64,000 nt of DNA from positions 1,550,001-1,614,000 of the forward strand of contig JAHQIY010000012.1 of the NCBI GenBank assembly GCA_019054805.1, read 5' to 3'. This document shows, in pieces, positions 55,974 through 64,000 of this stretch. A model generated the notes under the pieces. The model did no database searches. It saw only the letters and a program-made list of their open reading frames with translations, and was not told where the DNA came from. The DNA is from Brachionus manjavacas. Taxonomy: Eukaryota; Rotifera; Eurotatoria; Ploima; Brachionidae. A program made the translations under genes and the position numbers. Positions within the stretch are counted from its first letter, which is position 1; each line of letters starts with the position of its first letter.

Positions 55974-56521
55974 CACTAGATGCACTGAAGTCTATTCTTA
56001 CTAGAAGCGCTGAACAAAGTCAAATGACTTTTTTAAAGTTTTAAGAAAAGATACACATATTTTATACCGAAACTTTATTTTATTTACAATTTAAAATGAA
56101 AATAAATATGTAAGATTAATTTTTAGACAACAAAAATTAAAAAATTAACTATATCTGGACATCAAATTTCTTACAAATTAGGTCCTTCTCAGTTGTCCAG
56201 TTATTGCATGTTGGTTTTTTACAAATTTAGCAGTTTTTACTTGTTTTATTGCTATTACATAGACGAATTTAGCATGCAACACGTTTAGATGATATTTTTG
56301 AAAGTGAAAAAAAATCATTTGACTTCTTGCAGTGCTTCTAGTAGTGCATGCTGGATTTGCGAGAAAAAAATATGATTTTATTTAGTTAACATTTGATTCA
56401 GAAAATATTTGCTTAAAATTTGCTGAAAAAAAATTTTTGGCTTTCCAAGTTAGCATATTTCTAAAAAATAGCATGTCAAAAATTAAAAAAAAGTTACTTT
56501 GACTTCTCAGTGCTTCTAGTG
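55974..56521 (-). mobile_element. piggyBac deletion derivative with Cys-rich C-terminal remnant
   Basis: TTAA stands at both borders (55970-55973, 56522-56525). The inverted ends are CACTAGATGCACTGA and (reverse complement) CACTAGAAGCACTGAG; a further copy of the end motif lies inside near 56325-56345. On the minus strand near 56290-56160 a degenerate frame keeps Cys pairs (CNSNKTSKNC, ICKKPTCNNW), like the Cys-rich tail of piggyBac transposases. The rest of the transposase is absent. Confidence 0.8.
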
Positions 56522-56525
56522 TTAA

Positions 56526-57062
56526 AAAACTTTAAAAAAAAACTATAAAAAGATACTAAAAAGTAAAGTTTTCGGTTATTTCATTTTTTGAATAATTATC
56601 CAGCTGGTTATTAAAGCTATTCTTCGATTGTGCATTGATTAATTCGGCAGACAGCTCATTCCAACTGTTCAATACTCTATTTGTCAGAAAGATGTCTTGT
56701 TGTTTTGTCATCCTTTGTTGATGACCTCGAATCCCACATGCTGGACATTTGCTTGCCAGTGAGTTGCTTTTTAAAGTCTGGTAATGCCATACTACCGAGC
56801 TAAAATCATTCGTGATCATTAAAAAAATTCTATAAGATCGCCTCTTTCTCGTCTCATTTTTTATGGTGGTTAGTTCTAACTTTGCTAATCTTTGCTCGTA
56901 TTCAAGATTTCTGAATTCATAAACCAATTTTGTTGCTTTTCGTTGTATCTTTTCGATTACTTTTATATTATTTTTTGTATAAGGGTTCCAAGCAGCAACA
57001 GCGTACTCTAAGTGCGGTCTCACCAAAGCTACATAAAGTTGCCTGAAAGTGCTGATTGACCA
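56526..57062 (-). mobile_element. LINE 3' fragment, CR1/L2-like
   Basis: The minus strand 57026-56556 encodes 156 residues from the C-terminal region: VRPHLEYAVAAWNPYTK, IQRKATKLVYEFRN, LTTIKNETRKRRSYRIFLM, FLTNRVLNSWNELSAELI. It is continuous, so less damaged than most copies here. It is 5'-truncated before the catalytic region and directly abuts the piggyBac derivative. Confidence 0.8.
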
Positions 57063-57099
57063 GCTAGTTAATTTTATAATTCACTTGTTAATATTAAAT

Positions 57100-57165
57100 T
57101 AATTACTATTATTATTATTGTTTATTTCAGTAAACACCACATGGACGATGATAAATAAAAATAAT
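57100..57165 (-). repeat. LINE/SINE 3' tail with hairpin and (ATT)n
   Basis: ATTATTATTATT, then GTTTATTTCAGTAAACACCA and CATGGACGATGATAAATAAA. It is a diverged member of the tail family at 20140-20215, 25390-25450 and 60275-60415; here the hairpin stem is weak. Confidence 0.5.
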
Positions 57166-57356
57166 AAAAAAGAAAAAATTTAAATAATTTTAATTAAATT
57201 AATAAAATCATTTTTATTTGATAAAATTTTCTGATAAATCCGAAAAAAAACAAAAAAATTTTTTTTTAAAATTGATCAATTTTTATTAAAACAGTCTATA
57301 AACATGTATGCAAATAAATAGGATATTTGGTTGAAGAAAAGTGAGACTTTGTTCCA

Positions 57357-60300
57357 TTATGCTTGGCTATTATTTGCCAGATATTTGAGTGCAGCCGCAG
57401 CGGCCAAATTCGATGAGTGAACTCGAGTTGCTCCTTGTCCACTAAATGGCTTGTCCATATTCGACAATATAGACAATGACAAATAAGTATTTATACTTCT
57501 GTCTCTCTTTTATAAAATAAAAAATGATATTTGGAAAAAAAAATTTTTGGAAAATTTCTCTTACTCCAAGTATGCTTTGATAATTGCATTTAAAATTAAA
57601 AATATTGGCCAAGTAGTCCAGCGCTGCTTTGTAGTTTCCCTCGCTACCATTAGTTAAAATTTTCAGTTTGGCTTTGCCTTGTTCTGTTTCATTAAAGTCT
57701 TTGGCCGTAATGACACACGAGCCCTGCTCCCTCTGGCTCAAGTAGTCCTCGGCAGCTTTAGAATAAAAATCCTTGTCATTTTTCTCAATGGAATCGAGCA
57801 GTTCTTTGGAAATCGTTGCACAAATATCAAATTCACTTTTGTTCAGAAGAACGTTCACCTCACACGCTCTGTCATTCAGTTGATCCTTGTACAGCTTGAT
57901 TTTGTTCGGAACAGTGGATTTAATTATGATTATATCCTTGTGCTCCTGGCCGCCTTCTTCACTAGGGTCAATGAACTTGACTTTTTTGTCCGACTTTTCC
58001 CCATTTTCCTCCGAATTCTTGAGCACTGGCTTAATATGTGTCTGCTGGGTGCTGGCCGATGCATAGCCCAATTTGTCGAGCATTGCCTCGGCGGCGTTTA
58101 GTTTGGCCACTTTTTTGTTAGGACCCTTGGCTTCACACTTGACCCACTCACCACTCGAGTCCAACACTGACACACTCATCCAAAATTCGCATCGAGATTT
58201 GGTCATATCGTTTTTTTTGTATCTGTTCACTGACGAGACCAGTTCGAAGAGTGGCTCGGGCTGTTTTTTGACCTGCTGAATTTGAATTAGCCGAGTGATG
58301 GGGTTTATGGTTCCACTGCCGTACTCGGGCGATGTTTTGTTGGCCACAATTATGTTCGATTTTGACTTGCGTTTTTTTCTGTCTGCACTCTCACTTTTCG
58401 AGTCTGTCTTTTTTGCTGTTTCTTTTTTTAATAAAAGAGATTCCAGGGACTGTGGATACTTTTCGCTTATTATCTTTAGCATTTCTATGGCTGATTTTTG
58501 TTTGGATTGTTTTTTTGAGTTTCCTTCTCCGAGCACTTCAAAATATTCGTCATTAGGTGTTCCCATTGAGCATTTGGTGACAAATTTTTTGATGTGTGAA
58601 GGCCCAGACTCGTTCACGAGCTCAAAAGACACGGGCTTTTTCAATCTGAGACAAAATTCGAGAAGAATGCTGATCTCCGATTTTTTCCGACTCAGACTTT
58701 CCAAATTGGTGTCGAATTGTTCAGATTTTTCTGGCTCCGATTGGGTCCGGGCAAGAACTGTAATCTTAGAGTGTGGGTCCGCGTTACAGGCCGAACAAGC
58801 TAAGAAGTAAATCAATTTTTAATTAAATCGAAAATTTTAATTATTAATTTTATTATTAGGGGAATTTGTCATGAATCAAGTATTTATACCCAGCCAACAA
58901 AATAAAAATGAAAAATCAACTATTCTTTAAAGAATCATTTCAAATGTTCTATGACGAAATTTTGAGGAAAAAAGTTATTATAGAAATTTTTCTTAAATAA
59001 TCATTATTTTTAAATTAAAATTCAATTTATTTTTTTTTTTTCTGGTAAAAATAATTTAATCAATGAGCAAATCTTGGTATAAAAATAAAATGGGGTCGGG
59101 GGGCAGAGCGATAGTTTAGGGATTTTGGTATGTTGAGATAAGAGAACTTTTAGTTAAAATTATAATTAATAATTAAACTTTAAATAAAAAAATTAAAATC
59201 TCTAATGAAATTATTCATATTAGGGTTTTTTTATTTTCAAATGACAATTTAATTGTTGATTTGACGTTTAAGGCTTAAAACTGGTCATCCGAGTGATATC
59301 CTATTAAATCAGGAGTTCCACAAGGGTCAGTAATTAGTCCACTTCTTTTAGCATTTTTATAAATGAAATACCAAAAAGAAACAAAACAAACTGCCAATAT
59401 TCACTTCTTTTTGCAGATGATTTGGCTACTTTTTTATTTTCAAAAAGATAGAAAATCTTGAAAACATGATAAAGTATCTAAAAGAAATCGAAAGATGAAA
59501 AGTCTTGTTCCATCATCCTTGTTGAAAAACTAAATTTAAAATCAATCTTTAACATAAAATTAATGGCAACAATTTAAATAATGAGGAAAATTCCAAACTC
59601 CAATCTATTATTTGAGAGATATAATAAAATATCTCTAAAATAAGAAATGGGGTTTAAAACCAAACACATTAGGTAATCTTTAAAAATCTTAGATAGGATC
59701 AATGTTGGTTTATGCTTTTACTTGTTTAAATTACCTCTAGTTATTTCAACTTAGCGTTTTTTATTAATCGTTTTTATTTTATCTTATTTAAGTTTATTTT
59801 TTTATTTTTTTTATTTTTTTATTTTTTTATTTTTTTTATTTTTTTATTTTTCTATTTTTTTTATTTTTTTATTTTTTTTTTTTTTTAATTTTTTATTTTT
59901 CTATTTTTTTTATTTTATATATTTTTATTCTAAAGGAGCATTAGCTCGGTACAGGATTTTCATATAAATAAATAAGAGTTTCAAACACTGTTCCGAAAGG
60001 CATCGAGTCTTATGAGTATTAATTTAGCGAAGAATTTGTTGTATTTTTTGTAGAAAGAATTGAGTCAATGAGTCAAGAGATAAGTGACAAAGAAATAAAA
60101 TCGTGTGATCAATGCGGCGCGCAAATGAAGAAAAGACGTTACTGGGCTTGTCCGAATAAATGCGGAAAAAGATAAAAAAATAGGGTCGAAATTAAAAATA
60201 TTTTTTTTTTGTCATTTTAATTAATGTGTGGTCTTCTATTAAAAAATAGGGTTTTTATAATTTTTGTATTATTATTATTATTATTATTCGCTTATAGAAA

Positions 60301-63300
60301 ACAAAGTAACAAAAGATTTTATACATTTAATTTTATAATTTTTTTTTTTTTTTTTTTACAATTTAAATTGCATCGCCAGAATTGGCGTCAATTGAATAAA
60401 TAATAATAATAATAATTTTTGTATATCTTTTTTTTTGTGGTTTTCTCAATAAAATTGGGGTAAAAATTTACTAATTTAGGACATTTTATTAAAAATTTGT
60501 GGCGTACAATCTAAATTTCTCCTAATTATTTCCCTAAGGTATAAGCCCATGGAGTTAAATTAATAAACTTACTAAATCACTCAAATTTTTTATTTTTAGA
60601 ACTTATTAAAAGTAAAAAATTTGAGTAATCATTTAACATACTTGGAGGCTCGTTTTAAATTTTTTTCAGAGCACAATTGAAATCATTTAGAGCTCGATTA
60701 GATGAGTTTTCTAAGTAAAGAGCTAATTTATATGATCTTGAGTAAAATTTTTGAAAATTTCAATTTTTTAAACATTAATCCTTACTGGGAGTACATTTAA
60801 ATAGCAAATAGCAACTTGGTTTTTTTTTCATCAATTTTTCATCAATTAGATTTAACTAATTAATGTGGACGAATTAATTGATTATTTGAATAGTCTTAAT
60901 ACCGAGCATGGCTTTGTTACACTTTCACAAAAAAACAAACAACCACTTTTTACAAAGGTTATTTTTATCGTTTTAAAGTTCCTAAACAAGACCTTATTAT
61001 CACCAAGAAATTCGGCTGGCGCTGTACTTACCCAAGTTGTGGTTCTACTTGTGAAACAAATGGATGTATTGTCTGATCGTCTTGATGAGTATGTTAAGTT
61101 TGACAAGAGATTGAGAATAAGATAGAAAAGCAAAGCTTTATAAATGGGTATTGCTTAGGATTTATTATAACTCAGCCCTAGCTGTTTTATCTCTTCCAAA
61201 TAATCTAACAACAAAACCCTTCAAAATTGAAACTGGTGCAAAACAAGGAGCTATTTTATCTTCATTTCTTTTTAACATATATATTGATGATCTTATAATA
61301 GAATGCCTTAACAATGAACTTGGAGCTCTTTATAAAAATCTTAATGTTTCTATCATTGTCTACGCAGATGATATAATCTTTATAAGCCCAGTTGACTCCC
61401 ATCTACAAATGCTTTTGGATATTTGTGGGACTTATGGGAATAAATGGAGAATAAAATTTAACCCTAATAAAACAAAAGTTGTTAACTTTGGCATTCAATT
61501 ATTTAAGTCGGTATTTCACCTTAATGGATCCGAACTTAAAGAAGCAAATCAGCTAAAATACTTAGGATTCATTATAGATTCTAATCTTGACTTTAACACA
61601 CAGGCAATTATAAATTTTAAAAAAGTTCAGAGCAGCTTTTTTGGAATTTCGTATCTTCTGCCTAAAAATAGTCCTTCCTCTTCACCTAAATTCAAATCAA
61701 TTATATTCAAAACATATTGCTTATCTAAATTCACATATGGTCTTGAGGCTCTCACTCTTAATTCGACCACAAAGGATTCAATAAATAAATTACAAAACAA
61801 CTTAATTAGACAAATGTCTGGTTTAAAAGCCTATTGTCACATATCACGAGTCTTAAAAGTACTAAAATTATTCAACTTTGATGAACTTTATCTATTTTCA
61901 AAACTAACTTTTATTGATACAATTAAATATAATTATCTATCATCACAATTTTTAAAATATATGCTTAATGACCCCCCTCTAATAAATCTTTTTCCTCTGA
62001 CTTGGTTCTTATTTCCAAGTACTTTAAAATTGAAACCTCAAAAATTACAGTAAATACAAACCAACTTAAAGAAAATCTTAAGATTAATTTGATTTCTAAT
62101 GATGGTATATCTGATTCAATTTGGTTATGTCTATGCAATTTAAAATTAAAACATTACAGAACTCTCCTAAACGAGCTAATTCAAAATAAAAGAAATTCAC
62201 GAATTTTGGTCCAAATTATCTTGCTTTCTTACTTTCATGCCTTTTTCTATTTTCGAACTAATGTTCCTTTTTTATTTTTATTTTTTTTGTAATTTTATTT
62301 TTAGGTAATAATTTTTCATTTTTTAAAAAAACACAAAAACACAAAAATTTTTTTTTTTTTTTTTTTTTTTTTTACTTCTCCTTAAAGGAGGTAAATTCAA
62401 TTCAATAAATAAATAAATATATGCGAATAACGAGCCGTTAAACTTCTATTAAAATATTCAAGAAAAGTAGTTTTAAGTAGTGTATAATTAAAGAGCAATT
62501 GCAAGTAAAATATTCAGTGACTGTCAAAATATGCTTTTCCTTTACTCCCAATATGCTTTTAAGCTTTTAAGGAATATCCTAAATATGCAATTAGTATGCT
62601 TTATTTGCTTTTATATGCTTTAAATTTATATGAATTGATTTTTAGATCCAAATATTTTAATAAATAAAAAAATTTATTAAAATTTATAAAAATATTGTTT
62701 ACCTATAGTATATTTAGTAAAATTTATTTAATTTTCAAATTGTAAAAATATTATTTTTTTTGGAACTAATAGGCATTTTTTGGAGTTTTTTTAAATTTTA
62801 TTCCCAAAATTTAAAAAAATTATTTGAATAATCATTTCTTCTATAAATATAAAGATCTATAAGAAAAAATCAAATTTTAGCAACAATAAAACACTTCTAA
62901 ACTTGTTTTATGCTTCAAAAAATTAATTATTTGATCTTTAAATATGTTCCATTTATTTTTTATTTATTTATTTGTTATTTCCATTTGCTTTCAATATGCT
63001 TTATATGCTTTATAATGCGTTATATGCTAAAAATTATTTATATGCTCATTAAGACCAAATATGCGTCATAACACAAAATATGCTTAAGCATAGTTTGACA
63101 GTCTCTGATAATATTAATAAAAACTGCAATTGTCAAAGTAAGATTATTATGTGCGATTATGTAAAGTTTATTTTGTTAATAAACCTTCTTTGCATGTGTA
63201 TAGTATATTGACGAACTTCGTCAAGAGTTTTTCTAAAATAGTCCAGTAATGCGCATTCACGTTTGTTTAATTAGCTCGTTCCTCGCAAATTAATTAATTT

Positions 63301-64000
63301 TTTGGATCGGACACAAACTATTAAGTCTATCTATGATTTGCTATTTTAAATGTGCTCATTTATTACATGCTCTGATAATACAGAGCCGTCCTTTACTTAA
63401 AACTTTCCGGTTAGTATGAAAAAAGAGGGAAAAAAGAAACTAATAATTTAATTTGTTGCAATTATAAAGACACTAGTCCGAAGTAGAAAATGAGAGTGAA
63501 GAAATGAAAAGAAAACTAAATACTAAATTCATACAAACATTTAAAATTAATTTTTTTTTTGTTTAGTAATTATTTTTGTTCTGTTTTATTTTTTTTACTC
63601 AATTCTATTTAATCAAAAAAGACACATTCACGAAAGGGGGCTGAAAGGAAGTAGCTCGCTTCCAACCAGTCCGTCTAAAATCCCACCTTATTATTATGAA
63701 ATTAAAATTTTCCGGTTCTTGTAGAGTTAAGACAACTCAGTGCTTTATTTCTTAATGAAAAATTAAAAAAAATTCAACTAACTTTATCAATTTGATTTAA
63801 TGACAAAATAATTATAATCTAAAGTGACAAGCCTTGCCATAACCTACCTTTATTTTGTTCATTGTTCCCCCGAATCTCGCCAGCAGCAATTTGTTTATTA
63901 AAATACAATTTCATTTTTTTTAAATTCTCTTCGTTAGACATAAAGTCAAGGGCCAAAGCGGCTGCAGAGTGTCTAGCTTTTTGAACACTTTCACCTTCGC
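57357..64000 (-). CDS. stau: Staufen-type dsRNA-binding protein, 5' end outside the window
   Basis: Minus-strand exons: from beyond 64000 to 63848, 58799-57565, and 57506-57357 (stop TAA); phases agree. The first visible exon ends a dsRBD (GEGESVQKARHSAAALAL). The large exon holds a dsRBD3-like domain (KKSEISILLEFCLRLKKPV, VNESGPSHIKKFVTKCSMG, GNSKKQSKQKSAIEML) and a dsRBD4-like domain (NPITRLIQIQQVKKQPEPLF, EAKGPNKKVAKLNAAEAML). The last two exons form a dsRBD5-like domain (KAALDYLANIFNFK, then PFSGQGATRVHSSNLAAAAA). This order and the NPITRLIQIQQ and KKVAK-NAAE motifs are diagnostic of Staufen, which binds structured mRNA for transport, translation control and decay. dsRBD4 has an insert of about 12 residues (NRYKKNDMTKSR) compared with the vertebrate form I recall. 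The 5-kb intron 58800-63847 is full of mobile elements. A minus-strand AATAAA lies near 57292-57297. Confidence 0.92.
59085..59200 (+). repeat. G-rich dispersed repeat
   Basis: GGGGTCGGGGGGCAGAGCG, then TAGTTTAGGGATTTTGGTAT. It resembles 5047-5110 (GGGGTGCGGG, GGTTTAGGGATTCGAATAT), including the A/T-rich sequence after it. Nature unknown. Confidence 0.4.
59280..59975 (+). mobile_element. LINE fragment, Jockey-like, with T-rich expansion
   Basis: RT pieces GVPQGSVISPLL, INEIPKRNK, CQYSLLFADDLATFLFSK are followed by degenerate sequence and a TTTTTATTT simple-sequence tract at 59790-59920. The tail GGAGCATTAGCTCGGTACAG then leads to AAATAAATAAG. It is the same family as 15657-19630 and lies antisense in the Staufen intron. 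Confidence 0.8.
59976..60175 (+). CDS. Short exon pair ending in a zinc-ribbon-like Cys4 motif
   Basis: An acceptor TTGTATTTTTTGTAG precedes 60054-60175: RIESMSQEISDKEIKSCDQC, then GAQMKKRRYWACPNKCGKR and TAA. The four Cys have CX2CX12CX3C spacing, like a small zinc ribbon. An in-phase upstream exon (about 59976-60015, QTLFRKASSLM) joined by a 38-nt intron (60016-60053) is plausible. Further upstream lies a LINE tail, so earlier exons may be displaced or absent. The piece sits on the opposite strand inside the Staufen intron. It could be a nested host gene's 3' end or part of an unrecognised transposon. I do not know its function. Confidence 0.4.
60275..60415 (+). repeat. Short element bounded by ATT/TAA microsatellites with CGCC/GGCG hairpin
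   Basis: Left border (ATT)n at 60272-60289. The interior ends in a T run, then ATTGCATCGCC, loop AGAATT, GGCGTCAATTGAATAAAT and (TAA)n. The hairpin and tail match 20140-20215 and 25390-25450. It may be a 3'-truncated LINE or a SINE using the same tail. Confidence 0.5.
60841..62415 (+). mobile_element. LINE with internal deletion, unassigned clade
   Basis: An N-terminal frame 60865-61125 (DELIDYLNSLNTEHGFVT, VVLLVKQMDVLSDRLDEY) looks like an ORF1 start. It is joined almost directly to the RT from 61126: ETGAKQGAILSSFLFNIYID, catalytic IIVYADDIIFISP, WRIKFNPNKTKVVNFG, KYLGFIIDSNLDFN, to LTWFLFPST near 62020. A frame change there leads to a second frame ending at 62292. The sequence FNIYIDDLI-YADD-LLDIC differs from the other LINEs here. 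The tail is T/A-rich with a CTCCTTAAAGGAG hairpin and TAAA repeats at 62377-62417. The RT core is intact. Confidence 0.8.
62515..63107. mobile_element. hAT-type MITE with clustered ATGCTTT subterminal motifs
   Basis: The ends CAGTGACTGTCAAAATATGC and (reverse complement) CAGAGACTGTCAAACTATGC are inverted. The flanking 8-mers AAAATATT (62507-62514) and ATAATATT (63108-63115) differ at one base, as expected for an aged hAT target duplication. TATGCTTT or TATGC words recur more than ten times within about 150 bp of each end and are absent from the middle. No transposase sequence was seen. It lies in the Staufen intron. Confidence 0.85.
63636..63700 (+). repeat. LINE 3' tail, GGCTGAAAGGAAG family
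   Basis: GGCTGAAAGGAAGTAGCTCG, then CTTCCAACCAGTCCGTC and a short TTATTATTA tract. The GGAAG and CTTCC segments form a hairpin. It resembles 33885-33970. Confidence 0.5.

Noticed and set aside
58295-58810. 171-codon plus-strand frame over Staufen
   Set aside because: Antisense of the conserved dsRBD3 region; composition follows from the coding strand.
59790-59920. Functional satellite or origin
   Set aside because: A TTTTTATTT simple-sequence run inside a LINE copy is enough to explain it.

Overview
The window is nuclear DNA from an animal. It is A/T-rich by eye, has spliced genes with canonical GT/AG introns, and carries animal families: a Staufen dsRNA-binding protein, C-type lectin modules, PAN/apple domains and a LolA-like extracellular protein. 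The introns fall into two groups. Most resolved introns are only 38-63 nt; the rest are multi-kb and mostly full of transposon debris. Extreme A/T richness, tiny introns and this gene content fit a monogonont rotifer such as Brachionus best, but that is an inference. Other compact, A/T-rich invertebrates are not excluded.

Layout. 39-14650 (+): an 11-exon gene for a 956-residue coiled-coil protein (CCDC178/CCDC175-like by its N-terminus), whose four long introns hold a LINE, a hAT-type MITE and several inverted-repeat elements. 14980-19630: a Tc1/mariner deletion derivative, then a nearly full-length two-ORF LINE. 21460-23193 (-): an RRM/KH-like protein. 23700-28080: repeats, LINE tails and a MULE transposase relic. 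28162-43657 (-): a 13-exon gene for a 967-residue secreted or type I membrane protein with LolA-like, PAN/apple and C-terminal transmembrane segments. Its long introns carry two nested elements, piggyBac-, Tigger- and hAT-type MITEs, and a large foldback. 44536-45953: a foldback element interrupted by a Tigger/pogo copy. 45960-49130: pieces of several LINEs. 49569-50996 (+): a condensation-fold acyltransferase with a substituted active-site His and an apparent frameshift. 53371-55783 (+): a secreted protein with two Cys-rich/C-type lectin modules and a Ser/Thr-rich tail. 55974-57165: a piggyBac derivative and a LINE. 57357 to the right edge (-): Staufen, 5' end outside the window, with a 5-kb intron holding LINEs, a hAT element and a small zinc-ribbon exon on the opposite strand.

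The host genes look independent, with no operon-like arrangement. The main theme is insertion into introns. The exon chains of three genes close exactly in phase (956, 967 and 547 codons plus stop), which supports the splice models. LINE groups seen: Jockey-like with CCHC ORF1 and APE endonuclease, CR1/L2-like, RTE-like and one unassigned group. DNA transposon groups seen: hAT, Tc1/mariner, Tigger/pogo, piggyBac and MULE. I saw no retrovirus-like or virus-like element, no rRNA or tRNA gene and no CRISPR array.
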